A DNA stretch of 64,000 nucleotides, from the NCBI RefSeq assembly GCF_004014775.2, contig NZ_CP042808.1:1571001-1635000 (forward strand), in the 5' to 3' direction. Below the pieces are notes generated by a model. That model saw only the letters and a program-made list of their open reading frames with translations, was not told where the DNA came from and ran no database searches. This DNA comes from Acetobacter oryzoeni. Its GTDB lineage: Bacteria; Pseudomonadota; Alphaproteobacteria; Acetobacterales; Acetobacteraceae. This document shows positions 29,198 to 38,027 of the stretch, in pieces; the first letter of the stretch is position 1; the number at the start of each line of letters is the position of its first letter. The position numbers and the translations under genes are program-made.

Positions 29198-29505
29198 ACA
29201 CTCCTATACCATGCAGCAGGCAGTCCCGAACCGCAAAGCCCCGCGTGACTGTATTGATTACATTATATTGGATGAACTGTGCCATCTGAAGGGAGCATAA
29301 AATCATGGCCCAGCATTTTGGTCGCTTCTGGAACGCGTGATGCCGTAATGGGAGCACCATAAAGCAAGACTGGACGGGATGGCAAAAATGATGCTGCAAA
29401 AATAGTGCGCTTTGACCGCTATGGGGGAGAGCGGAAAGTCTGCTTCTGGAACGCCACCATATGAAAACAGACATCCCTGTATTCGGTGTTGACGAACGGA
29501 CCCGC

Positions 29506-29889
29506 CTACGTACTCGGGTCAATCTCTCTTCCCGCTTGCACTTCGGGGTCGTTTTCAAAAACGTGCAGGACAGTGGACCAGAATGCCCGCAAGCTTGGAA
29601 ATCTGCCCCAGTTCGGTGGTTCTTCAACATCCACCGTTGGGTCTATACCGAGCACAACCCAACTGACGCGCTCAATATCCTCGTCACTATAGGTCAGGAA
29701 ATTCCTTAATTCGTTGACTGTCTGCTGTTTGAACGGCAGATCATGAGTTTGTGGTGCATCCTGAACAACTTCACGTAACGTATCACCGAAGAGATCGGCG
29801 TCTTCACCGAATGGGCCGCCACCAAGATTTTTTATACGCGGGAACATGTCAAGAATATCATCATTGGTACAGTTTAACAGTTTGGACAT
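29506..29889 (-). CDS. Probable immunity protein for the RNase A-like toxin remnant
   Basis: A 127-residue acidic protein (MSKLLNCTNDDILDMFPRI...). It starts inside the last 29 bases of the toxin frame, the usual order for polymorphic toxin and immunity genes. Composition is acidic, suited to neutralising a basic nuclease. I do not recognise a named immunity family, so the role rests on context. Between its stop and the IS5 transposase (29198-29505) no gene is seen. Confidence 0.55.
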   Translation of the reverse strand: MSKLLNCTNDDILDMFPRIKNLGGGPFGEDADLFGDTLREVVQDAPQTHDLPFKQQTVNELRNFLTYSDEDIERVSWVVLGIDPTVDVEEPPNWGRFPSLRAFWSTVLHVFENDPEVQAGREIDPST

Positions 29890-30306
29890 AGTAAATCATC
29901 CCGTTGTGTTCTTTTTTGATAATTGAAACTTCTATGCGCCGCGCAGCCTTGCGCTGCCGATTGGCACTCTCGATTACGACAGTTCCCCTTCCAGAGGTAT
30001 ATCCGTCAACGGAGAATCTTTCTCTATTTCTGGCGTTCTTGAGCCACGTATCAATCTTAATAGGAGTTATCTCTAAGCACTTTGTAAATAGTATATTCGG
30101 CTTCTTCCTTCGACGTGAAGAATGAAACAACGGACTGTTTTTCCTTCGTAAACCGGCGTTCGATATATTCGTCGGTTGGATCGACGTGCTTCAGCAAGAC
30201 ATGTCCTCCTGCCTTGCGATTATGTGGCGGTGCCTCATGGTGATTGAGATCGAACCGCTTCTGTCGATGGGGTGAGAGAAAGTTCTGGTTGGTGGGCGGT
30301 CTTGGT
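29861..30306 (-). pseudogene. C-terminal RNase A-like (CdiA-CT type) toxin domain, truncated and frameshifted
   Basis: Read on the minus strand, the segment AGGHVLLKHVDPTDEYIERRF...SVVSFFTSKEEAEYTIYKVLRDN is followed, after a one-base frame change near 30075, by IKIDTWLKNARNRERFSV...ARRIEVSIIKKEHNGMIYYVQTV. This is the layout of the bacterial RNase A-like CDI toxin fold: the GGH-x-KHV catalytic His motif, the FT..EAE segment, the IDTWL helix and a C-terminal beta pair. The delivery part of the protein is gone: the frame meets foreign sequence at about 30310. It is not functional as it stands. Confidence 0.65.
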
Positions 30307-30313
30307 GGTTGGG

Positions 30314-30472
30314 CGGGTGGAACTGCGCGCCGTGACCGGTCCCGATTACGGCCGCATCTGGGACCAGGAACTGGTCGGCGCAGTGCGCAAAATCGCTGGT
30401 GACGGCACGGGCAATACCAACTGGAAGGTGCCGGGTGTGATTGACTGGGCGACCATGACCCATAATCCCTGA
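30314..30472 (+). pseudogene. DUF932-family plasmid/phage protein fragment
   Basis: The plus strand reads LRAVTGPDYGRIWDQELVGAV, IAGDGTGNTNWKVPGVIDW and TMTHNP. This is a recognisable internal part of DUF932 proteins, common on plasmids of alphaproteobacteria. Both ends are cut off by other fragments. Confidence 0.65.
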
Positions 30473-30906
30473 TTCCAACCGCTGTTATTCAGGCAGCTCA
30501 AGCAGCACAAAGAAAATGGAAGGTACCTGCATCCATCACGATAGCCCAGTGGATGCTGGAAAATGGTTCTGGGAAAAGGATACCTTCCCATTCCAATAAT
30601 CCCTTTGGGATAAAGGCGGGACGTGGCCAGAGTTTTGTCATGGCCGGAACACATGAAGAAACCAAAGACCATAAGCTTGTTGCGACCATAGCGCCATTCC
30701 GGATATTTCCCTCCATGAATGAAGCTTTCGATCAGCATGGTCGTTTGCTGGCAACTCACCCAGCCTATAAACTGGCACGGCAATATATGAATAATCCTGA
30801 CGCTTACGCAGATGCGTTAACCGGCTCTTATGCAACAGACTCAAAGTATGGATCAAAGATTAAATCTATAATGAAACAAAAATTTTTATATAAATACAAT
30901 TTATGA
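30466..30906 (+). pseudogene. Glucosaminidase (GH73-like) protein, 5' truncated
   Basis: The frame is open from 30466 and reads AVIQAAQAAQRKWKVPASIT, QWMLENGSGKRIPSHSNNPFGIKAG, then FRIFPSMNEAFDQHGRLL and KLARQYMNNPDAYADALTGSYATD. This is the FlgJ/AcmA-type glucosaminidase that cuts peptidoglycan glycan chains; the catalytic Glu in MLENGSG is present. The beginning is replaced by the DUF932 fragment, and the first ATG (30553) falls inside the domain. It is probably a broken endolysin-like gene. Confidence 0.65.
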
Positions 30907-30915
30907 AAAAATGAG

Positions 30916-31475
30916 TTATACTCCAGGAGTGAAGCATTTTGAAATTATCGCAACAATCTTACTGTACTGATTTTTATATTGTTTTTTATAAGTAAGTTTG
31001 AATATGTAAAACTGATTATTCCGAATAAAAATTTTCCCGTAAAATTCCGTTTTTTCACCATCATCTCCAGAAAAAACAGCCCAATCCTTTTTTATGACCT
31101 GGTAAGTAATTTTACCGTTATGACCAACAAGATCTGCACTATATGTCTTTAATGTATATTCAAGCGTCCAATGCAAAATATCATTGTACCCCCAAAAACA
31201 GTTAGTTCACTACCATCAGAAGCTAAAAATTTCTGCCCGTCACCATTATCGGGTCCACCTTGTGGTTTTAGCAGTCGGGAAGGGTAGCAAATCTGATATT
31301 GGAAACGGGCATTAGTGTAAATTTCCCATCCATCATTCTCCTGTCTGGATGAGGCGGATGCCAGATCAGGCATATGCAGGAACAAGACATACAGAGGCAG
31401 GAGAAATGCCTTTTGTTTGAAATGGATCACGTTTTTTCCAATAGTGTTGTAAATAGAAGACGGAACGTCAGACAT
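30916..31475 (-). pseudogene. Exported hypothetical protein, frameshifted at a homopolymer
   Basis: Two minus-strand frames form one protein. The first (31149-31475) has a signal peptide (FLLPLYVLFLHMPDLASA) and FQYQICYPSRLLKPQG...NGDGQKFLASDGSELTVFGG. The second (30916-31176) continues YNDILHWTLEYTLKTYSADL...GKITYQVIKKDWAVFSG...FKLTYKK. The break lies in a TTTTTGGGGG run at about 31188-31197. The joined protein resembles a family of small periplasmic proteins of unknown role. Confidence 0.6.
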
Positions 31476-31660
31476 GATAGCCGATATCGAAATCCTGCTT
31501 CATGAGGTTTCTTTCCAATCTGGTATCCGCGCTGCAGTAATTGCGATCGGCATTATTAAAGCAGTATGAATGTGCTCATCGTGAACTGTCCGCTATCAGC
31601 AAGGCGGCATTGCTTATTCCATGTCGCTCATGTAGGCGTGTTCTGACGGCAGTTTCTGCT

Positions 31661-32044
31661 TCACGAACAGCGTATTCGCTTGATGGAGTAATGATCCATT
31701 TGTCCGTCTTCCGAAAGAAATGTGGCGTGTTCAGCTTGCGCCTGCGCCATAAGGAGATGGTCAAACGGATCACGATGATGCAGAGGCAAAGACATCAGGA
31801 TCTGTAGGTGCTCGGTCTGTATTTGTAATAGAGAGAAACCTTCTTCAGGAATGGCTGCCAGAATATCATTCATATCCGCATCCAGCTTTCCGATACGGAT
31901 TTTGATCGCAATCTCCCAGAGTGACACGATACTCACCAGAATATCGTGAACCGGGTCTGCGATGATTTCTCGTGCAGTCTCACCCAGCCGGTCGGAGTCC
32001 GAAAGCCACCACAGCAACGCATGCGTATCAAGCAGCACCTTCAC
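31661..32044 (-). CDS. vapC: PIN-domain toxin, VapC-like
   Basis: A 127-residue PIN nuclease. The acidic residues that bind Mg are visible: D6 in LLDTHALLWW, E43 in SLWEIAIK, and D in HHRDPFDHLLMAQA. PIN toxins of the VapC type cut tRNA or rRNA when the antitoxin is degraded. It overlaps the antitoxin gene by 4 bases (ATGA). DTHALLWWL at the start places it in the subgroup that pairs with Phd/YefM-type antitoxins. Confidence 0.9.
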   Translation of the reverse strand: MKVLLDTHALLWWLSDSDRLGETAREIIADPVHDILVSIVSLWEIAIKIRIGKLDADMNDILAAIPEEGFSLLQIQTEHLQILMSLPLHHRDPFDHLLMAQAQAEHATFLSEDGQMDHYSIKRIRCS

Positions 32045-32313
32045 AGGTCGCGTTCCATGCTTTCAAGAAGGTCCGGCGGTGTCTCATCAAAATCTTCGCT
32101 TATTCTGATCCGTCCGCGCAATGCGCCGGGTTGACGACGGGGGCGATAGGAAGAGGCTGGCGGCCGCAGTTCGGCTACGACCTGGTCATGAGACGTCACC
32201 AAGATCGTACTGCCCTGCCTGACCTGACGCAGATACGCTGTCAGGTTTCCCCGGAACTCCCGAACACCGATTTTCCGTGGTAATGGTGCGTTATCTGAAA
32301 GATGCTGGCTCAT
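32041..32313 (-). CDS. vapB: Type II antitoxin, Phd/YefM-like
   Basis: A 90-residue protein. The frame is open to 32439, but the ATG at 32313 has a GGAGGAG ribosome site 3 bases upstream, and the residues before it are not antitoxin-like. The N-terminus (KIGVREFRGNLTAYLRQVRQGSTILVTSHDQVVAEL) is the Phd/YefM DNA-binding fold. The acidic C-terminus (RISEDFDETPPDLLESMERDL) would wrap the toxin. A perfect 14-base inverted repeat covers its promoter and ribosome site. Confidence 0.85.
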   Translation of the reverse strand: MSQHLSDNAPLPRKIGVREFRGNLTAYLRQVRQGSTILVTSHDQVVAELRPPASSYRPRRQPGALRGRIRISEDFDETPPDLLESMERDL

Positions 32314-32316
32314 GGT

Positions 32317-32359
32317 CTCCTCCCTATGTGGCATCATAACATGTACACATAGGGAGGAG
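32317..32359 (-). promoter_or_regulatory. 14-base perfect inverted repeat over the antitoxin promoter and ribosome site
   Basis: CTCCTCCCTATGTG and CACATAGGGAGGAG are perfect complements separated by 15 bases. The loop, read on the minus strand, contains TATGAT, a possible -10 box, and one arm contains the antitoxin's ribosome site. It is either the operator for the toxin-antitoxin complex or an RNA hairpin that hides the ribosome site. Confidence 0.65.
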
Positions 32360-32386
32360 GTAGAGAATTCCTGAGGCATGTTTGTT

Positions 32387-33025
32387 TCAGAGATCAGAGA
32401 CTTCCGACAGAGCCAGAGCGTCCTCGACATCCACCCCAAGGTATCGAACCGTACTATCCAGTTTTGAATGACCCAGCAGGATCTGCACGGCTCGGATATT
32501 ACCGGTTCGTTTGTAAATCATGGCAACCTTAGTCCGGCGGAGCGAATGAGTTCCATATTCCCCGGCGATCAGTCCCACCGCCTGAACCCATTGATCCAGA
32601 AGCCGGGCGTATTGCCTTGTGCTCAGGTGAGCTTTGGCGCTTAGGTGACTTGGAAAAACATACTCATTCAAGCCACCACCTCGATGTTCCAGCCACGCCC
32701 GCACGCTTTCTCGCGTTGTTTCTGTAATTTCGAATTGCACAGGTCGCCGAGTTTTCTGCTGGACGACCATGGCTCGGTGGCGCACCTGACCACTGGTAAC
32801 GATGTCGCCGATACGAAGGCTGACAAGATCGCAGCCTCTGAGTTTGCTATCGAGAGCAAGATCAAACAAAGCTCTGTCTCTGACACGTTGTTCGCTCCCC
32901 AGCCAAAACCGAATAGCCCAGACGTGCTTTTCTTTGAGCGCCCGCTTGGCGCCAACCATTTTTCCTGCATTCCAAGGCACGGACGCCTTCAGCGTAGGCG
33001 ATGGAAAACGCGTTTTCTTTTCCAT
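32387..33025 (-). CDS. Small tyrosine recombinase/integrase
   Basis: A 212-residue catalytic-domain-only recombinase. The active-site set is complete: Arg in SKLRGCDLVSLRIGD, Lys in QQKTRRP, HSLRRTKV (His-x-x-Arg), GHSKLDSTVRYLGV (His and the Tyr nucleophile). It lacks the usual N-terminal core-binding domain, like short integrases found on plasmids of acetic acid bacteria. A fragment of a close relative lies at 770-868. It is upstream of the toxin-antitoxin pair on the same strand. Confidence 0.88.
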   Translation of the reverse strand: MEKKTRFPSPTLKASVPWNAGKMVGAKRALKEKHVWAIRFWLGSEQRVRDRALFDLALDSKLRGCDLVSLRIGDIVTSGQVRHRAMVVQQKTRRPVQFEITETTRESVRAWLEHRGGGLNEYVFPSHLSAKAHLSTRQYARLLDQWVQAVGLIAGEYGTHSLRRTKVAMIYKRTGNIRAVQILLGHSKLDSTVRYLGVDVEDALALSEVSDL

Positions 33026-33330
33026 GATACTTTCTCCTGATCAGCTGCACATGCAGCAATCAGAAGTCTGGAGGAGGACATCGGCGGAAACGAGAATTAT
33101 TGCCGACCGTCCGCTTTACGGAAACTGGAACGGCTCTTCTTATGACCGAGATAGGCGAAAGCTGTAAGTCCGCTTTGCACACGGCAAGCGGACAGGCTGC
33201 TCATGCCCTCTTTCCAGACGTTTCGCCGATCAGGTAAGATATGAGAGCAGACAGGTGCTCGAAGCAATTTTTAAAAAAAATTCTGCAAATTAGATTATAA
33301 GTCTGCGTCAAATCAAGGAAGATTAACCAA
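33026..33330. other. Intergenic region upstream of the DUF4238 gene
   Basis: No gene seen. It should hold the divergent promoters of the recombinase and the DUF4238 gene. The base composition drops sharply to AT-rich after about 33260. Confidence 0.35.
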
Positions 33331-34433
33331 ATGAATGACGAACCACGAAACCACCATTACAATCCTCAATTTTTTTAAGAAGTTGGTCCGTAGGTGAGAA
33401 TAAAATTTGGAAAACAAGCATAATAGAAGAAACAAATAAATTATCAACGCGAAAAAGATCAATAAAGAAAACATCCTCTTCGTGTTATTTATATAGTATA
33501 AAACCAAAATATAGAAATGACGTAATAATAAAATTATTTATAAATATATTATGTTTAAAACATAACACAAAAAATATAGAAAATCTAAATTTTGAGCAAA
33601 GCATATTTGGAGAAGTTGATGATAAAGGATCGGTAACTTTAAAAAAAATTATCGAAAACCAATCCGGAATCTTAGATATTTTAGATGAAGAAGATATCAA
33701 ATATTTTATAAAATATATTTACCTTTTGCAGGCCCGTAATCCGAAAATTATGAAGAATACTGAGATTGGTATGCGAGATGTTTTAAGAGAAGGATCAGAT
33801 ATTTATAATAAGATTGTTTCTTCGTTTGGAAAAGATGCATTCGATAATTCTTTTAAGAATCTCATGGAGGATAACAATTTATCAAAATTGGTATTGCTGG
33901 ATAATTGTTTAGATTCTTCTGCATTATTAAATTTATATCAAGGAATAGAATATATAATAATTAATATAAATGAGCCTAATAATTCATTTATCACGTCAAA
34001 TTACCCATATGCATCTTTTCCAGATATCGGGGATAAGAAATCTATACACGTATTCCCATACTCTCCCCGAGCATGTTTGGCAATGACACACAACAAAAGT
34101 CTAATAAAATTTTTACTTTCACTTAAAAAAGAAAAGAAAGAAAAAATCGTCGTGAATTTGGTAAATTTTATAATTAGTATTTCATCAACAGAAATATATT
34201 CGAAAGATGATAAAATTGGAAACGAGGTGGGAAAGTATATTAATTTATTAGAATATGACCGCGACAGAGCACGAAAACAGTTCGAATTATTCCTTGATGA
34301 AGTAATAAACGATAATACAATTCAAGATTTTTCTCCTAAAGAACATAGAGAGGGAGGCTTTACGGAAACATCGATTTTACAAACCAAAGAAAAAAAGAAT
34401 CCTCGATTCTGGAAATGGTTCTCAAAGCATTAA
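33331..34433 (+). pseudogene. DUF4238 protein, frameshifted in a poly-T run
   Basis: An ATG at 33331 with a nearby AAGGAAGA site begins MNDEPRNHHYNPQFF, the N-terminal signature of DUF4238. A run of seven T at 33370-33376 then creates a stop. With one more T the frame continues as LRSWSVGENKIWKTSI and stays open to 34433, giving about 367 residues. The downstream frame alone could start at TTG 33726. The gene is strikingly AT-rich compared with its neighbours, a sign of recent transfer. The family's function is not known to me. Confidence 0.7.
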
Positions 34434-34525
34434 AAATATCTCTGTTTTTTCTTGGTTAAGAAAAAACAGACTGTCCGCTCACCCCCATTCTACCCTTCGC
34501 ACGAAATATTTCCATGGGAGGGCCC

Positions 34526-35077
34526 TTACCCCCGCCTCTTGAGTTCTCCTTGGTTCATCATGGAAAAGGAGAACTGATACTGAAGCGGTATCCGGCGGCT
34601 TCGCAGATGGAAGTCGCCGGCATGCTTGAGCCTGAGAGGTAATTCCTTTTCGACGGTGTCTGGAACGGCCTTCAGGATTTCGGCGATTGTTGTCCGATCT
34701 CGCCCCGCAAGATAGGTGTTGAGACTCATAGCTGGTGCTGGTGCAGAGCGCGAAGGCATCGGGATTTCCTCAATCCGGATGCCTTCCTCTTCCTCAAGAT
34801 ACTCTGCCACTCTGTGTAACCCAAGAAATTTCACCCCGGCCAACCGATCTTCGGCATAGAAGCCTGATCCTGCCGCATCGGCAAACATGTCCCAAAGCCT
34901 CTCTACCACCGACGGTGGAAGATGCTGGAGCATGGTGAGCCGGTTGATCGGCTCCCACCGGAGAAGTTCGTCCGGCTCCCCTACGATCACTTCGATCCTG
35001 TCTGTGGCGACATTGAACCGGATCCGGCCCTTCATGCGGGAACGGATTTCCTCGCGCATTTCCTGATCTTCATACAT
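34526..35077 (-). CDS. Hypothetical protein
   Basis: A 183-residue protein. The ATG at 35077 has GAAGGAACC upstream and begins MYEDQEMREEIRSRMKGRIRF; the open frame upstream to 35230 is not convincing. The protein is mixed alpha/beta, rich in Arg and Glu, with no membrane segment and no recognised family. It is the last gene before the left attachment site of the defence island. Confidence 0.6.
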   Translation of the reverse strand: MYEDQEMREEIRSRMKGRIRFNVATDRIEVIVGEPDELLRWEPINRLTMLQHLPPSVVERLWDMFADAAGSGFYAEDRLAGVKFLGLHRVAEYLEEEEGIRIEEIPMPSRSAPAPAMSLNTYLAGRDRTTIAEILKAVPDTVEKELPLRLKHAGDFHLRSRRIPLQYQFSFSMMNQGELKRRG

Positions 35078-35269
35078 TGATCTGGTTCCTTCGATGAATA
35101 TTGAACAAACGATCGGAGAAACCATTTGAGGTGGCCCTGTAGGCCATGGCGATACGTAGACGCGCGTGATTGCCCAACCCTCTTTCGAGGGGCGAGACGC
35201 GTGTAACTGTCTGATGCACCAGTATTTCATGGCGATCAGACGTCGATTTGTAGGGAATTATGATGGAAT

Positions 35270-35302
35270 TGGTTGCGGGGGCAGGATTGGCTCTCAAATT
35301 GC
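35270..35302. other. Left attachment site (attL) of the defence island
   Basis: TGGTTGCGGGGGCAGGATT (35270-35288) is an exact 19-base copy of the initiator tRNA 3' end at 62268-62286. It is followed by GGCT and CTCAAATTGC (35293-35302), the inverted complement of GCAATTTGAG found just left of the right copy (62257-62266). Confidence 0.85.
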
Positions 35303-36005
35303 AGCACTGGCAAGTTAAGAACAAAGTGGGATTAATAGGTTGTTTCGATACACTTTTTTCTGTCCGCGCCTAACCCTCTCACGGAAATCAATAAGCCCCC
35401 TGCCCTCGCCAAACGGACCGTTTAATTATTCAGAGCCATGTCCACTTTCGCCTAACATTGATCATACAGAGTTCTGATCTGTGTTTCGCAAAGCGAACAT
35501 CATGCTTCAAAGTCCTATCGCTCAGATTGAGCGGCAGGTCGACTTAACCAAGCACCCAAGTGCACGGTCTCGCCTGATCAGATCGCGTTGTATAACCTCT
35601 GTCGTAATATCCCATGGCCCCCAACAGAACATTTTGATCGCCTTTCCCTCAACGAAATGCGATCAACGGGCCTTTCCAATTGCTTATACAACAGGCATCC
35701 CAAACCGGACCACCATTCTACATGAAGGGCATTGTGAACACATTCTTCAGGAGTGTGGCGTTTTTTGGATACCTACCACTGCCACTATTCCATGCCGTTG
35801 AAAGTGCCCGACTGCCCTCTTCTTAACTGGTCATCTCGCCGATGATAGGCAAAGTCTTTAGATGGTTAGCTCCGCCGCTTAAACACAGTTGCTAACAATG
35901 CTCATTCCGTATGATGCATAATCCCGCTACATCCTGTAATAACATGTCTTGTGCCGCATCTGGGGAGATGCGATTATAATATAGTGTCAAATACTCTGGG
36001 TCTTC
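35303..36005. other. Left end of the island, upstream of zorA
   Basis: No supported gene. A 106-residue plus-strand frame (35481-35801) is not protein-like. TATAATATAG at about 35974-35983, roughly 25 bases before the zorA start, is a likely -10 element. Confidence 0.4.
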
Positions 36006-38027
36006 ATGCTTTCTTTGTTTTCCTCGGTCGGTATCTTTGTCCGTAATTTTGTCTTGGACTTTGCTCAAATCCTAGTATGGGATCCAAGCCCGGGACTTGT
36101 TGTTCTTATACTCTTTATCTGGCTGGCAATTGCGTCAGTTCAGGTTATTCGCCGCTATCGTTCTCGCTTGACCGCGATAAGAAAGCTGCGTGAGAAAATA
36201 GAAACCGGTCTTCCCCAAGATAGAGAAAGCATTGCCCACTGGAGTGAACAAGCCGCAAAAGCGAATAGTGCCGAATGCTCTCTTCAGGAAGCATGGCATG
36301 AGTTTGATGAGACTCTTGTATTCGATACGAAGGAACCACCCCATTTACATAATTCAGTAAGGCCGTCCCTATTCTTCAATGTTGAAGATCTCCATTTTGG
36401 AAGTGGTTTTTTTCGTATTTGTCCAGGACTCTTCGTGTCTGTTGGCCTTGCCTGTACGTTTTTAGGCTTGATCGCTGCTCTGCAGACTATGGCACAATCA
36501 AATGCGATCACCGATCAAGCAATGCAACACCTTTTGCAAATTGCATCGGCGAAATTCATTATGTCGCTTATGGGACTTGCCTGTTCCATCGTTTTTACAA
36601 TGCTTCTGCGGTATCTTACCGTCAAACTTGACAAGGCCTTGAACGGGCTCTGTGGAACAATCGAAAAGAAACTGACATTTGTAAGCTTTGAGCAAATCGG
36701 CTTTGATCAGCTGAAAGCCATGCAGGAAGCGCGGGAGCATAATCAGGCCCTTACGACCCAACTGGTGGCTGAAATAGGAAAGCCGCTACGGGATGAACTG
36801 CCTGCGGCAATATCGAATTCCATTACTACCGCCATGCAGCCAATCCTTGATAAGGTTGGCCAGCAAGGTTCTGATAGCCTGTCTGAACTAGCTTCAGATC
36901 TCTCATCCCAGTTATCTTCAAGTGTAGGGGCTGCGCTTTCACAAGCAAGTGATCGACTTGCCACAGCGGCTGACAGGATTGGGCAGCTTGTAACGCAAAT
37001 GGATACATCTTCCGGACGGATGGGATCCGAAATGGAGCAGGCAATTGTCCGCATGGGGCAAGCCGTAGATGACCTGCGCGGCACGATGTCGGAAACCGCT
37101 CAGACAACATCTGGTGCGCTTAACCAAGGCGCAGAACTGCTGCTTTCAGTCATGAATCGTACACTGGAGGGCATCCGCGACAACACGTCCGAAGGGGCAC
37201 GGGCGATGTCGACTGCGGCACAGGAATTGAGCGAAGCAGCCAGAACCATGCGCTCAGAAATGGAAGATGCAGCCCATGCTGGTGCCGAGGCCGCGCAACT
37301 GCGTATGAAAGAAGCTGGAGAAACGGCAAATGTTTCGATTGCTGCCACTGGACAATCAGTTCTCTCCGCATTTGGTCAGGCAGGAAACGATATTGCCCGC
37401 GTGGCCAGTGAAGTTTCAACACGAGCCAATAGCGAGCTGATTGCGCCAATTACTGCGATTTCGGAGAGGCTAGGCAGTTTTGTGGAGGTGTTGGACCAAG
37501 GAGCTACCGCGATGCGCCGTTCTGCCGACGCTGTGCGCGATGGCGCTCAGGCCGGGGCAGAAGCGGCAGGTACTTTCCGTAGTTCCTCTCAGGATCTGAT
37601 TGCAGCTGCCGAACCTGTTCGGGCCACCACAGAAAGAATTGAAAGTGCCATGCGACAAATGGCCGAAGGCACGCATAATGCTGTCTCGCTTGTTACACGC
37701 AGTGCGCAAAGCACGGCAGAAAGTGCCGCGCAGGTGTTGGCAAGTGCAAGTAAGACGCTCGGTGATGAGCGACGCGGCATAGAAACCACGCTGGAAGCTG
37801 TTACGCAGGTACTTGAGCGCTTACAAGGACAGGGCGAAAGACTTGATACGATCGATGAAGAACTTGGCAAGGCCTTTGATCTTTACGCAATACAGGTCGA
37901 ACAGGCGATGCAATCGATCCGTTCACACGTTGAGGAGATGTCAAAGGGACTAAACTCTGCCGTTTCCAAACTGCAAAGTATTATTGAGCAGCAAAATGAA
38001 TTCTCCCCGCAGCAGGGGCATTCCTAA
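36006..38027 (+). CDS. zorA: Zorya ZorA, MotA-like membrane protein with long tail
   Basis: The protein has 673 residues. Transmembrane segments lie at about 27-48 (PGLVVLILFIWLAIASVQVI) and in the MotA/ExbB-like core (FRICPGLFVSVGLACTFLGLIAALQTM; KFIMSLMGLACSIVFTMLLRYL). After residue ~230 the protein is a very long helical tail with heptads and MCP-like Ala/Ser/Gln-rich repeats. This matches ZorA, which forms a five-subunit ring around ZorB and carries the tail into the cytoplasm. In Zorya defence the ZorAB proton-driven motor senses phage entry and recruits effectors. Its stop overlaps the zorB start by one base. Confidence 0.93.
   Translation: MLSLFSSVGIFVRNFVLDFAQILVWDPSPGLVVLILFIWLAIASVQVIRRYRSRLTAIRKLREKIETGLPQDRESIAHWSEQAAKANSAECSLQEAWHEFDETLVFDTKEPPHLHNSVRPSLFFNVEDLHFGSGFFRICPGLFVSVGLACTFLGLIAALQTMAQSNAITDQAMQHLLQIASAKFIMSLMGLACSIVFTMLLRYLTVKLDKALNGLCGTIEKKLTFVSFEQIGFDQLKAMQEAREHNQALTTQLVAEIGKPLRDELPAAISNSITTAMQPILDKVGQQGSDSLSELASDLSSQLSSSVGAALSQASDRLATAADRIGQLVTQMDTSSGRMGSEMEQAIVRMGQAVDDLRGTMSETAQTTSGALNQGAELLLSVMNRTLEGIRDNTSEGARAMSTAAQELSEAARTMRSEMEDAAHAGAEAAQLRMKEAGETANVSIAATGQSVLSAFGQAGNDIARVASEVSTRANSELIAPITAISERLGSFVEVLDQGATAMRRSADAVRDGAQAGAEAAGTFRSSSQDLIAAAEPVRATTERIESAMRQMAEGTHNAVSLVTRSAQSTAESAAQVLASASKTLGDERRGIETTLEAVTQVLERLQGQGERLDTIDEELGKAFDLYAIQVEQAMQSIRSHVEEMSKGLNSAVSKLQSIIEQQNEFSPQQGHS

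Noticed and set aside
29157..29630. A 157-residue minus-strand frame over the IS5 start and the immunity gene
   Set aside because: It reads the two neighbouring genes out of frame and has no family features.
35481..35801. A 106-residue frame at the left end of the island
   Set aside because: No ribosome site, no family and irregular composition.
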